Shown here: positions 1-9,881 of the stretch, one piece after another | Layout of the letters: each line of letters begins with the position of its first letter | Numbering within the stretch: the stretch's first letter is position 1 | NCBI GenBank assembly: GCA_963675135.1 | Contig: OY776129.1 | Location: forward strand, 53,580,141 to 53,644,140 | Length of the DNA stretch: 64,000 nucleotides | Direction of reading: 5' to 3' | From: Galeopsis tetrahit | Lineage: Eukaryota > Streptophyta > Magnoliopsida > Lamiales > Lamiaceae | Program-made: the position numbers and the translations under genes | Notes under the pieces: model-generated | What the model was told of the DNA's origin: nothing | Databases searched by the model: none | The model's input: only the letters and a program-made list of their open reading frames with translations

Positions 1-1290
1 TTGGAACCAAACTTTACTTGGACGAGCATACGCGCGAGCAGAAATATCATATGAGAGGGTCTCCAGAAGAAAGTGGGTTCGGGGGAAAATATAAACGTAT
101 GGTACAACCCATGGGTATCGGCTTCAGATACTATGAGGGTGCATACTGAATGCATAGACGGGCTGGAACATTTAAAGGTTTCAGCACTGTTTGATGCGGA
201 TAATCGAACATGGGACGTTGAACTGCTTGAAGAATTAGTCCCAGATGATGTTGATAATATTTTGCGAGTTGCTCTCCCACCTTTGGGATCAGTTGATAGA
301 TGGGTGTGGTCTCTAGACATGCATGGCAAATTCTGAGTTAAATCGGCATACAAAAAATTCATGCAACTGAACACCGATCAATCGCTCACAATCCAGGGTG
401 AGTCTGTGAGTGGAACGCGATTTGGCGTCTGGATGTCCCCCCAAGGTAAAGGACCTGATATGGCGTGTGGGAAGAGATTGCTAAGAGGGTTGTGGAAGAC
501 ACTGTATGTGTATTATGTGGAGAAAAAGAGGAAAATAGTTGGCATTTGATCGTGAATTGCAGTTATGGAAAGAAATGTTGGGAGATAATAGGACTATGGA
601 ACAAAGTAGAGCAATGTGCGAATACAGCAGCCAACGTCAGTGAATTGGTTCTGCGAATGATGGTGGATCACAGCAGGATAACGGCAAAAAAATTTGGCAT
701 GGTGCTTTGGCAAGTATGGAACAAACGAAATGTCAAACTATGGTTAATCCACCACCCGTGGCCATCCACCTGACGGCAACCTACTGGATGGAGTGGAACA
801 ATTCTAGAGAAGCTAAAGGCAGAGGAGAGGAACGACGAGGAGATGGGGAGTGTAAGGCGTGGCACCCTCCACCAGTGGGTTTGTTAAAACTAAAAGCAAA
901 TGCGGCAATTTTCGAGGATTCTAACCAGACTGGCTTGGGTCTAATCCTGCGAGACTCACAAGGGCATATATTACGAGGGAGGTCGCTGGTTCATCATGGT
1001 TGCATGAAGCCAAGAGTAGGTGAGGCGATGGGATACTATGAGGCTTTGTCGTGGCTTAAAGCCCTTCACTTGGATAACTGTATTATGGAAGAGGACGCGA
1101 AACATGTAATTGATGTTATTAATTCCACAGAGATAATTGATAACACTTATGAAGATTTTATTAGCGCTTGTAGAACATTGTTGGCACATTTCACGAATGT
1201 TACGATTGTTTTTGCTAGAAGGGATGCCAACATCATGGCACACAAGGGCGGAGGATATGTATGGCTAAGGTAGGTTGTAGCCCACCCTAC
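1..1290 (+). pseudogene. LINE (non-LTR retrotransposon) 3' fragment: RT tail, zf-RVT and RNase H
   Basis: Three consecutive pieces resemble the C-terminal half of a plant L1-type ORF2. Around 73-336 is the 'GxGxxxxxWxxPW' segment that follows the reverse transcriptase. Around 465-640 is a zinc-binding zf-RVT stretch (CVLCGEKEENSWHLIVNC). Around 840-1240 is an RNase H domain with an AxFxDSNxTGLGLILRD start and an AHKG-like end. The pieces sit in different frames and are separated by stops, so the copy is dead. The fragment enters from the left edge, so its true length is unknown. An (AT)n tract follows it. The family call is firm; exact limits are not. Confidence 0.8.
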
Positions 1291-1293
1291 TTT

Positions 1294-1296
<3 letters not shown>

Positions 1297-1336
<40 letters not shown>
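1297..1336. repeat. (AT)20 microsatellite
   Basis: Uninterrupted AT dinucleotide run between the LINE fragment and the copia element. It is likely to be length-polymorphic. Confidence 0.95.
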
Positions 1337-1341
<5 letters not shown>

Positions 1342-1457
1342 AGAAATAAAATTTAAATTGCAGCCAGTCCATTCGAACACTGCACCTCTGAGGAAATAGG
1401 AAGAACAGTTCACCATCTATTCACAATCAATTCTAGTTTAAATTTTATAAAATACAC

Positions 1458-2256
1458 TGTGAGGTTTATCTCAAATCTCCTAGACTAGACGAGTGCGACT
1501 CGTCTGGTGAAGATCAGGTAGATTCTAGTCTACTACTGTACTCGTCTGTTGGGCAGATCAGTCGAGGTACTTAGTTGATAGAAGTCTTCTGAAGGACTCA
1601 GCTGTTGGGCGTATCAGCTGGTGGAATCAGACAAGTTAGCTCAGACCAGATCAGATGAGTTGGAGGAGTCCAATCAGATGAGATGGGTGTTGCGAAGGAG
1701 TAGACGAGTTGGGAAGACCAGACAGGTTGGACCAGATCAGTCGACTCCTGTTAGCAGGGTTAATTTTTAGCTAAGTATGGAGTCGTCTTGTTTGCGAAGA
1801 CAAGTGAAGGGCAGGGAAGTCATTTCAGATTGGGTCACGCTGAAGGTGCGAGTTTGTTACATGGTTGTAACAGAATCCACGTGGCAATCTTCACGCTTTC
1901 AACACACGCTGCAATCACCTTGAATCCTATAAATACCCCATTACTTGTATTTGTAATTCTTTGACGCCTGCGAGCATTCGTTTTGAGAGTTGAGAGTTCA
2001 CGAGCGAAGTGAGGATAAATTCCCTTTCCGAGTGATGAGTGTTTGTAAACATCTCTTATACTAATCAAATTGAAGTCGTGTGTCCAGTGGATGTAGATCA
2101 CGTTGATCGAACCACTTAAATCTTCTTGTGCTCTGTTTTTCGTTTTCGTTTATATTTGTGAATTGCCATGCTTTCGTTGGATTGAATATTGGCCGATTAC
2201 TTTGCTTGTGATTGGAGACATCTAGTCAAAGTGAATTATCATTGACAATCGTAACA
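1458..2256 (+). repeat. 5' LTR of the copia element
   Basis: 799 bp, matching 6433-7231 except for about seven substitutions. The U3 part (1481-1620) is rich in short inverted and direct motifs. TAGACTAG (1481-1488) pairs with CTAGTCTA (1525-1532), and inside it AGACGAGT (1487-1494) pairs with ACTCGTCT (1498-1505). Confidence 0.96.
1928..1935 (+). promoter_or_regulatory. TATA box of the copia 5' LTR
   Basis: TATAAATA, about 470 bp into the LTR. It sits in the context expected of the U3/R border, with transcription expected to start roughly 30 bp downstream. The 3' LTR has the same box at about 6903-6910. Confidence 0.75.
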
Positions 2257-2258
2257 AT

Positions 2259-2276
2259 TGGCGTCGTATGTGGAAA
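2259..2276 (+). other. Primer-binding site of the copia element
   Basis: Two bases after the LTR end the sequence reads TGGCGTCGTATGTGG. It begins TGG, as a site complementary to a tRNA CCA end must. It is not the initiator-Met type (TGGTATCAG) used by the second copia element in this window, so a different primer tRNA is likely. I cannot assign the tRNA. Confidence 0.6.
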
Positions 2277-2331
2277 CGAGAGGAATCGAGAGGAATCGAT
2301 TGTCAGCCATTAATCAACTGCCAGTTCGAAG

Positions 2332-3231
2332 ATGGAGAATTCGACCAAGTATAATATTGAGAAGTTATCAGGCACGGGTGACTTTGGGCTGTGGAGAGTC
2401 AAGATGCAGGCTCTCCTAGAACAGCAAGGCTTGTTCGACGTGCTCGAAGAGTCTACAGCCCCAGCTGAGGAATCTGCCTCCGTTGCTGCTCAAAGGAGCA
2501 AGATGCTCAGGAAAGCTCGAAGCACTATTCTACTCTGCCTTGGTGATAAGGTTTTGAGAGAGGTGGCCAAAGAGAAAACCGCGAAAGAGGTCTGGGACAA
2601 GCTAGGTAAACTCTATATGGTTAAAACCTTAGCTAACCGTCTCTATTCGAAACAGAAGCTGTATGCCTTCAGAATGGTGGATGACAAACCCATTCCGGAT
2701 CAGCTTGATGAGTTCAATAGAATTGTTGATGATCTAGAGAATTTAGATGTCAAGTTAGAGGAAGAGGATAAAGCTCTGATTCTATTGAGTGCTCTCCCTA
2801 AGTCCTTTGAAATCTTAAAGGACACCATCTTGTATGGTAGGAAGGAAAGTATTACATTGGAGGATGTAATGTTGGCTGTCAAGTCCAAGCTGCTGCACAA
2901 CAAGACGTCTCAAGTAGACAAGGTCAGTAGCGGAGAAGGATTGGCAATCAGAGGTGGCCAGAAGCGATCTAGTGCCAAGAAGGGGTCTAGTCAACCCAAA
3001 GGAGCTGATAAGGGAAAATCAGCTGTGTCCAATGAAGGTGATGCAGTGTGCTACCATTGCAACAAGTCTGGGCACTATAAGAATGCTTGTCATAAATACA
3101 AGCAGTTCTTGAGGAAATCTGGTGCCAATACCTCTAATGACAAGAATCAAGCTAATCAGACTCAAGTTGAGAAGGAGCATGAAGGCTACGAGTCTGCTCA
3201 AGCACTAACCATCACATCCTCTACAGAATAG
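2332..3231 (+). CDS. gag: Copia gag polyprotein (capsid/nucleocapsid)
   Basis: 299 codons, ending in TAG at 3229-3231. The N-terminal half is the UBN2/DUF4219-type gag of plant copia elements, with a LWRVKMQALLEQQGL segment near the start. A single zinc knuckle of the CX2CX4HX4C form (CYHCNKSGHYKNAC) lies near residue 240, after a basic Lys/Ser-rich linker. Gag would form the cytoplasmic particle and bind element RNA. The ATG is the first in frame and lies 75 bp after the LTR. Pol continues in the same frame directly after the TAG, so this stop either separates gag from pol or is a recent nonsense mutation. Confidence 0.92.
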   Translation: MENSTKYNIEKLSGTGDFGLWRVKMQALLEQQGLFDVLEESTAPAEESASVAAQRSKMLRKARSTILLCLGDKVLREVAKEKTAKEVWDKLGKLYMVKTLANRLYSKQKLYAFRMVDDKPIPDQLDEFNRIVDDLENLDVKLEEEDKALILLSALPKSFEILKDTILYGRKESITLEDVMLAVKSKLLHNKTSQVDKVSSGEGLAIRGGQKRSSAKKGSSQPKGADKGKSAVSNEGDAVCYHCNKSGHYKNACHKYKQFLRKSGANTSNDKNQANQTQVEKEHEGYESAQALTITSSTE

Positions 3232-3237
3232 CAAGCA
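3229..3237 (+). other. In-frame TAG between gag and pol, followed by CAA GCA
   Basis: The frame stays open from 2332 to 6309 apart from this single amber codon. The bases after it are CAA GCA, close to but not identical with the TAG-CAR-YYA readthrough context known from plant RNA viruses. The protease catalytic DSG triplet is at 3247-3255, upstream of the first pol Met (3268), so a Met-initiated pol product would lack it. Confidence 0.85.
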
Positions 3238-6200
3238 TGGATCCTTGATTCAGGGTGTTCTTTCCATATGACTCCAAGACGAGATTGGTTTCATGACTTC
3301 AAGCAACAGAAGGGCGGTTCTGTTCTGCTTGGGAATGATCACACTTGCAAAGTTGTTGGAGAAGGTAGTGCTCACCTGAAGATGTTCGATGGGGTAGTAA
3401 GGATACTCAAGAGTGTTAGGTATGTACCTGAACTCAAGAGTAATTTGATCTCACTTGGGATGCTGGATTCTATGGGCTATAAATTCCAGTCTGCTGATGG
3501 AGAGCTCAGTGTGTCAAAAGGGGAGCTGACTGTCCTGAAAGGTGAGAGAAGGAGTGATCTCTACTTTCTTAAGGGGGAAACAGTAGCTGGTAGATCAGAT
3601 GTAGCGGAGGTGCAAGACAACTCGATGTTGTGGCACAAAAGACTAGCTCACGTAGGCGAGAAGGGCCTAGTGGAGTTGTCTAAGCAAGGTCTGCTTGGCA
3701 AAGACAAGATCACTCAACTCGACTTGTGTGAGTCTTGTATTCTTGGTAAGTCCAAGAGACTTAAGTTTGGTAAGGGTGTTCACTCTGCCAATGGGATCAT
3801 GGACTATGTCCATTCTGATCTATGGGGGCCAGCGAGGAATCAGACGAGGTCTGGTGGAAAATACTTCTTGTCTATCATAGACGACTACTCAAGAAAGGTG
3901 TGGGTGTCTATTCTCAAGTCGAAGTCAGAAGCATTTGAGAAATTCAATGAATGGCTCATTGAATGTGAAAATGTCACAAGCAAGACTCTCAAACATTTGA
4001 GAACTGATAATGGTCTAGAGTACCTATCAGACAAGTTCAATGCGTTCTGCAAATCGAAAGGAATAGTACGACATAGGACTGTGCCAGGGACCCCTCAGCA
4101 AAACGGAGTAGCTGAGAGGATGAACCAGGCACTACTTGAGAGATTCAGGTGTATGTTGAACAGTTCTTGTCTGCCGAAGGTGTTTTGGGGAGAGGCTGTG
4201 TCTACTGCAGCCTATTTGATAAACAGGAGTCCTTCCTCGGCTGTGCAATACAAAACCCCAGAGGAGTTATGGTCTGGCCATGCAGCTGAGTACAGTTATT
4301 TGAAGGTTTTTGGATGTGCAGCTTATGCTCATGTCAAGCAAGATAAACTTGAGCCTCGAGCATTGCGATGCGTGTTTGTTGGGTATCCTTCTGGCGTGAA
4401 AGGATACAGGTTATGGTGCCTCGAAGCTGGGATGCAAAAGTGCATAATCAGTAGAGATGTTACGTTTAATGAGAGTCGGATGCCTCTATCAGAACAGACT
4501 AGTACGAGTACTAGTGCAGCTGATAACCAACCAGACGAGACACAAGTCGAGGTGGAGCAAGTTGACTCCACAAGACCAGTTGAAGAACATATTGATCCAG
4601 ATGAGGAGGGCGATCCTCAAAGTGAGAATGATCTTCAACATTATCAGCTGGCACGGGACAGAACCAGACGAGAAGTCCACCCACCTCAGAGGTATGGACA
4701 AGCTGACATAGTCTCTTTTGCATTATGTGCAGCTCTTGAGGTGGAGTCTCTGGAGCCGAAGTCTTATTCAGAAGCCATCAGCTGCCACGATAAAGAGAAG
4801 TGGATAGTTGCTATGGAGGAGGAGCTGCTTTCTCTGAACAAGAACCAGACATGGGAAATTGTTCAGAGGCCCAAGAACAAGAAGTTGGTTGGGTGCAAGT
4901 GGATCTATAAAAAGAAGGTGGAGGCTCAGAGGGGTGGCAAGCTTAGATACAAGGCGAGGCTTGTAGCTAAGGGATTTACACAGAAAGAAGGTATCGATTT
5001 CAATGAAATCTTCTCACCTGTTGTGAAGCATTGTAGCATCAGAATCTTGTTAGCTATGGTCGCTCAATTCGAATTGGAGCTACATCAGATGGATGTGACC
5101 ACAGCTTTCTTACATGGATCTCTAGACGAGAGGATCTACATGAAGCTACCAGAAGGGTTGGACATAGAAGAAGGGGAAGACAAGGTTTGTCTGTTGAAGA
5201 AGTCCCTCTATGGCCTCAAACAAAGTCCTAGACAATGGTACTTGAGATTTGATGAGTACATTTGCTCAGCTGGTTTTACAAGGAGCTTGTACGACAGCTG
5301 TGTCTATTTCAGACGGGTTGGGACTGGTGTTACCTATCTTCTGTTGTATGTTGATGACATGTTAATAGCAGGCGAGTCTATTGACAGTGTTAATCAAGTT
5401 AAGGAGATCCTCAAACAGGAGTTTGAGATGAAAGATCTTGGTGAAGCCAAAGTGATTCTTGGGATGGAGATCAGTAGACTAGATGGGTCTATTCTGCTGA
5501 GTCAACCTACTTATCTTCAGAAGGTGTTAGAGAGGTTCAGAATGCATAAGGCAAAGACTGTCTCTACTCCTATTGGCCAACATCATCGTTTGTCCAATCA
5601 GATGAGTCCCAGGAACAGCCAAGAGCGAACTCAGATGAGCAAGATACCTTATGCCAGTGCTGTAGGGAGTTTGATGTATGCTATGGTGTGTTGTAGGCCA
5701 GACTTGACGCATGCTATGAGTGTGATCAGCAAATATATGAGTGATACAGGCTTAAGCCATTGGGAAACGGTTAAGTGGGTTATGAGATATGTTCTGGGAT
5801 CAGCACAGACGGGTCTGAAATTTCAGAAGATGCCAAGTGAGGGGGATGCACTTGTGGGATACGTGGATGCAGATTACGCAGCCAATGTTGACACTCGAAA
5901 GTCCTTAACAGGATATGTGTTCACTCTATTTGGTACGGCAGTGTCGTGGAGGTCTATACATCAATCCATAGTTGCATTGTCTACTACTGAAGCGGAGTAC
6001 GTGGCCTTGACTGAGGCAGTTAAGGAAAGCATGTGGCTGAAAGGGATTCTTAAGGAATTTGGTTTATCTCAGAACAGTGTGACTGTTTTCTGTGATAATC
6101 AAAGTGCAATTCATCTCGCAAAGAATCAGGGGTATCATGAACGAACCAAGCACATTGATGTGAAACTGTACTTTGTGAGAGACATTGTGGAGAAGGGGAG

Positions 6201-6309
6201 CGTCCAGGTGGTTAAGATAGCTACTGAGGAGAACCCTGCTGATGCATTTACTAAGGCGTTACCAAAGGAGAAGTTTTGTTTATGTCTTAGGTCAGTTGGT
6301 TTGCATTAG
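3232..6309 (+). CDS. pol: Copia pol polyprotein (protease, integrase, reverse transcriptase, RNase H)
   Basis: The open frame of about 1025 codons has domains in copia order. The aspartic protease motif is LDSG at 3244-3255. The integrase has an HHCC zinc region (WHKRLAH ... CESC, about 3630-3740) and a DDE core (SDLWGP, RTDNG, then a Glu in the AERM segment). The reverse transcriptase contains the LLLYVDDM motif near 5340. RNase H contains DADYA, STTEAEY and the TKHID signature near 6150. No internal stop or frameshift is visible. Start is given at the codon after the gag TAG because the protease motif precedes any Met; the first Met is at 3268. Confidence 0.93.
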   Translation, partial: QAWILDSGCSFHMTPRRDWFHDFKQQKGGSVLLGNDHTCKVVGEGSAHLKMFDGVVRILKSVRYVPELKSNLISLGMLDSMGYKFQSADGELSVSKGELTVLKGERRSDLYFLKGETVAGRSDVAEVQDNSMLWHKRLAHVGEKGLVELSKQGLLGKDKITQLDLCESCILGKSKRLKFGKGVHSANGIMDYVHSDLWGPARNQTRSGGKYFLSIIDDYSRKVWVSILKSKSEAFEKFNEWLIECENVTSKTLKHLRTDNGLEYLSDKFNAFCKSKGIVRHRTVPGTPQQNGVAERMNQALLERFRCMLNSSCLPKVFWGEAVSTAAYLINRSPSSAVQYKTPEELWSGHAAEYSYLKVFGCAAYAHVKQDKLEPRALRCVFVGYPSGVKGYRLWCLEAGMQKCIISRDVTFNESRMPLSEQTSTSTSAADNQPDETQVEVEQVDSTRPVEEHIDPDEEGDPQSENDLQHYQLARDRTRREVHPPQRYGQADIVSFALCAALEVESLEPKSYSEAISCHDKEKWIVAMEEELLSLNKNQTWEIVQRPKNKKLVGCKWIYKKKVEAQRGGKLRYKARLVAKGFTQKEGIDFNEIFSPVVKHCSIRILLAMVAQFELELHQMDVTTAFLHGSLDERIYMKLPEGLDIEEGEDKVCLLKKSLYGLKQSPRQWYLRFDEYICSAGFTRSLYDSCVYFRRVGTGVTYLLLYVDDMLIAGESIDSVNQVKEILKQEFEMKDLGEAKVILGMEISRLDGSILLSQPTYLQKVLERFRMHKAKTVSTPIGQHHRLSNQMSPRNSQERTQMSKIPYASAVGSLMYAMVCCRPDLTHAMSVISKYMSDTGLSHWETVKWVMRYVLGSAQTGLKFQKMPSEGDALVGYVDADYAANVDTRKSLTGYVFTLFGTAVSWRSIHQSIVALSTTEAEYVALTEAVKESMWLKGILKEFGLSQNSVTVFCDNQSAIHLAKNQGYHERTKHIDVKLYFVRDIVEKGSVQVVKIATEENPADAFTKALPKEKFCLCLRSVGLH

Positions 6310-6419
6310 TGACCTCTGCGGAGAAGGCTACTAGTCTGGTGGCGGCAGACCAGTAGTGGAATCTGTCCTTTGAGAAGGATAGATCGGAGCTGTTTAGTTC
6401 AAGGTGGAGATTTTGAGCT

Positions 6420-6432
6420 AAAGGTGGAGAAT
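6420..6432 (+). other. Polypurine tract before the copia 3' LTR
   Basis: AAAGGTGGAGAAT lies immediately before the TG of the 3' LTR. A near copy (CAAGGTGGAGATTT) lies about 20 bp further upstream. It is the expected primer for plus-strand synthesis. Confidence 0.75.
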
Positions 6433-7231
6433 TGTGAGGTTTATCTCAAATCTCCTAGACTAGACGAGTGCGACTCGTCTGGTGAAGATCAGGTAGATTC
6501 TAGTCTACTACTGTACTCGTCTGTTGGGCAGATCAGTCGAGGTACTTAGTTGATAGAAGTCTTCTGAAGGACTCAGCTGTTGGGCGTATCAGCTGGTGGA
6601 GTCAGACAAGTTAGCTCAGACCAGATCAGATGAGTTGGAGGAGTCCAATCAGATGAGATGGGTGTTGCGAAGGAGTAGACGAGTTGGAAAGACCAGACAG
6701 GTTGGACCAGATCAGTCGAGTCCTGTTAGCAGGGTTAATTTTTGGCTAAGTATGGAGTCGTCTTGTTTGCGAAGACAAGTGAAGGGCAGGGAAGTCATTT
6801 CAGATTGGGTCACGCTGAAGGTGCGAGTTTGTTACATGGTTGTAACAGAATCCACGTGGCAATCTTCACGCTTTCAACACACGCTGCAATCACCTTGAAT
6901 CCTATAAATACCCCATTACTTGTATTTGTAATTCTTTGACGCCTGCGAGCATTCGTTTTGAGAGTTGAGAGTTCACGAGCGAAGTGAGGATAAATTCCTT
7001 TTCCGAGTGATGAGTGTTTGTAAACATCTCTTATACTAATCAAATTGAAGTCGTGTGTCCAGTGGATGTAGATCACGTTGATCGAACCACTTAAATCTTC
7101 TTGTGCTCTGTTATTCGTTTTCGTTTATATTTGTGAATTGCCATGCTTTCGTTGGATTGAATATTGGCCGATTACTTTGCTTGTGATTGGAGACGTCTAG
7201 TCAAAGTGAATTATCATTGACAATCGTAACA
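6433..7231 (+). repeat. 3' LTR of the copia element
   Basis: 799 bp, the partner of 1458-2256. It ends CA, followed by the TACAC target duplication. Confidence 0.96.
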
Positions 7232-7236
7232 TACAC

Positions 7237-7736
7237 ATATATAAATTTTTATATAATTTAAAAAAATTAATTGAAATAACAAACCCTAAACAAAACCCCC
7301 AATTTTAAACCTAGAAAAATAATTGCGATTTAGTGCACCGATCTGCCATTGACGGCCACTCTGCATCCTGCGCCTCCTCTGCTAGTTGCCGCCGGCCGCT
7401 CCCAACTTGGTTCACTATGTAATTGAAATTATTTCTTACTCCTTGATTGAATTGCTCCTCTGATAAATTGATAATTGCCATCGGCAGCTCCAAATTAATA
7501 TTTCTTGAGCTTTTGCCATTACTCTGTTTTCAAGACTCAAAAGAGTATGATGTATATCATGTTTGTTTTGGTTAGTGCAGGCCAACAACAAGCCATATAT
7601 TGATATATACATATTATATTATTAGAAAATGTCAATATGTTATTAAAATATTGTAAATGGCTTAGTAGCTTGTGGGTGGAGGAAATCCAATAAAGTAGTC
7701 AATTGAGTTATTTCATGAGACGCTAAAATCAACAAT
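7237..7736. other. AT-rich stretch with no recognisable gene
   Basis: I see no coding signal, repeat or terminal inverted repeat that I can support. It may be upstream sequence of the hAT remnant that follows. Confidence 0.5.
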
Positions 7737-8260
7737 AGATTCAAAGATGAGACGGTGAAACTTCTTAGACTTGGTGATGCATTGGATCCCAAGGACAACT
7801 TTAGGTTGTTTAACGAGGATCTTATTTATAATCTCCCCGACAAATTTTATCCTGATGATTTTACTAATCAAGAAATGATTCATCTGAGATTTGAATTGCA
7901 GCACTACAAGTTTGATATTCCTTCTCAAGTGAGTTTTCAGAGTCTGTCAACTATTTCTGAACTATCCCAAAAGTTAGCCGAGACAAACAAGGTGCAAGTG
8001 TATGGTTTGATTACAAGATTGATTCACCTTGTTTTGACACTTCCTGTTACCACTGCCACGACCGAACGAGCATTTTCAGCTATGTAGCATGTCAAGAGTG
8101 TTCTTCGAAATAAAATGGAGAGTGATCATTTATCAGATTCTATGATCGTCTATATTGAAAGAGAATTATTTGAAGACATTGATCCTGATTCTATTATTGA
8201 TGAATTATATCGAATAAAGAATCGTAGGGCACAACTTATGTTAAAAAAAAAAAAAATTAC
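7737..8260 (+). pseudogene. hAT-family transposase C-terminal remnant
   Basis: Translation of 7755-8087, then 8088-8240 in the same frame, gives the C-terminal dimerisation region of hAT transposases of the TTF/zf-MYM-type group. There is a LTLPVTTATTERAFSAM core, then a segment with NKMESDHLSDSMIVYIERELFEDID. A TAG at 8085-8087 interrupts the conserved core. The N-terminal DDE part and zinc finger are missing. This copy cannot make a working transposase, but the sequence is well preserved, which suggests a fairly recent loss. The element's ends are not visible. Confidence 0.85.
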
Positions 8261-8354
8261 CTTAATTTTGTATACAATATTTATTTTAGACTTGCAGCCC
8301 ACCCAAATTTTTTATCCTGTCTCCGCCCTTGATGGCACACACCTTGGATAGAGA

Positions 8355-9090
8355 AGCACCTCACTTCGATTATAACTCCTATTGAGTAGACCCTTCGTAC
8401 ATTGTGGTCGGGCTACCATCTCTTATTTGCATTTGCAATAATGAAAACTAAGTATTTCAGTTTTAAAAAACTCAAAAGCAGGTTCTGAAATAAGAAAAAC
8501 AAATTTCAGATCTCACCTCAAATTATTTTTCGCGGCGGCGACGTGGCTTGGCCCACATGAGGCGGAGGGCGGCGCGAAGGCAAAAGTGGTGGTCGCCGGT
8601 TGAGTGGGGGACAAAAGGTGGGCGGTGGTCGGGCGCGCAGCTGTGAGGGGGCGGAGGGACGATGGCTTGGTGGAGAGGGTTTATGGGTTTAAATAAATAA
8701 AAGTCAGAAGAAAATGGAGATATACATAATACACTATACCTTTTGGAGTTTTGGGCGAAGACGATGGACGGCGAACTGCTCAGGGCGGCAGTTCTGTGTT
8801 TCAGTTTTTGTAAATCTGTAATTATGTTGTGTTCCATAAGTGAGAGGACTCATGTCCTGTTCAAATGGATCCAAAGGCATTTCTTCAAAAGTAATATAGG
8901 CCTGAGTTGGTCTCCTGTGCATATGTGCACACTAATGCACAAGAAGACCCTTTATGTATTAATAAAAACAGAATTATACAATAGAGTAACTATTCTCCAA
9001 GTGGTCACAGATGTCTTGCATAAGTATAAAGTCTTTCAATAATAATAGTTAAATTTTTTTTCTATTTTTTTATTTTCAATAATAATATTT
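8355..9090. other. Unassigned intergenic DNA with a GC-rich island
   Basis: 8525-8660 is much more GC-rich than its surroundings. Short open frames on both strands show no recognisable domain. Nothing further can be supported. Confidence 0.4.
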
Positions 9091-9104
9091 TCTATTTTTT
9101 TTCC

Positions 9105-9358
9105 GGGTTGGTCTGATATGGACTCGAGTGCATGTTGTGCACCCTATTCCATGTTGCACTTCTCAGTTTTACTGACTTACACTTTTTGGTAAATGGTGTT
9201 GCACTTTTCAATTATTAAACTGTATAATAATATTTTTAGTTATAGTGACTTACACTTTTTAGTAATATTGTGTTGTACTTTTCAGTTTAATAACTTACAC
9301 TTTTCTTTAGACTAGGGCGCACAACATGCACTCGAGTGCATACTACTAGACTTTACTT
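9105..9358. mobile_element. MULE-type MITE, copy A (about 250 bp)
   Basis: The termini carry GGTTGGTCTG...ACTCGAGTGCATG at one end and its imperfect inverse at the other. They are flanked by the 9-bp direct repeat TTTTTTTCC (9096-9104 and 9359-9367), although this repeat is low complexity. The same element occurs at 31028-31273 and 49800-50049, and in part at about 10900-11080. The inside is two diverged copies of an ACTTACACTTTTT...TTGCACTTTTCA segment. Confidence 0.82.
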
Positions 9359-9365
9359 TTTTTTT

Positions 9366-9690
9366 CCTTTTTTCAATACCACTTTTCAATAACAAAATTT
9401 CCACTTTTCAATAATAATAGTTTTCACTTTTCAATAACAAAATTACCACTTTTCAATAATAATAATTACTAATATTCAATAATAATAGTTACCACTTTTC
9501 AATAACAAAATTATCACTTTTCAATAATAATAATTACCACTTTTTAATAATAATAGTTACCACTTTTAAATAAAAATAATTACCATTTTTTAGTAACAAA
9601 ATTACCACTTTTTAACAATTTCAACCACACTTTTCAGTAACAAAATTAACACCTTTTAATAATAATATATTCTTTTCTTTTTTCAATAAC
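9366..9690. repeat. Degenerate minisatellite, unit about 20-23 bp
   Basis: About 14 imperfect tandem copies of a unit like ACCACTTTTCAATAATAAT, alternating with an AACAAAATT version. It directly abuts MITE copy A and shares its CACTTTTCA motif, so it may have grown out of the element's end. Confidence 0.85.
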
Positions 9691-9881
9691 AAAATATGTT
9701 AAGTTGTTTTAAAACACAACAAGCACCGCCGTTCCTTTTCCCCTGGTCATAGCTTTCTCCACCGACTCAAAAACTCTTCCCCTAGTCATTTCTCAAGCCT
9801 TCCTCACAGATTCAAAAATTTCAAAGAGCTCATTCTCCATTATTCTATCTGCAGTAATATTATCAAAATATAACCACACCG

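Larger units (their letters stand above)
1458..7231 (+). mobile_element. Complete Ty1/copia LTR retrotransposon, 5774 bp
   Basis: Both LTRs are 799 bp and begin TG and end CA. The element is flanked by a perfect 5-bp target duplication TACAC (1453-1457 and 7232-7236). Between the LTRs are a primer-binding region, gag, pol in the copia order protease-integrase-RT-RNase H, and a purine-rich tract before the 3' LTR. By eye the LTRs differ at about 7 positions (0.9%), which implies a recent insertion. Domain order and the gag style suggest the Tork/Tnt1 side of copia; that lineage call is inference. The only obvious lesion is one in-frame TAG between gag and pol. Confidence 0.96.

Noticed and set aside
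3268..6309. Pol as a separate ORF starting at the Met at 3268
   Set aside because: The protease DSG motif at 3247-3255 lies upstream in the same frame, so the coding region starts directly after the gag TAG.
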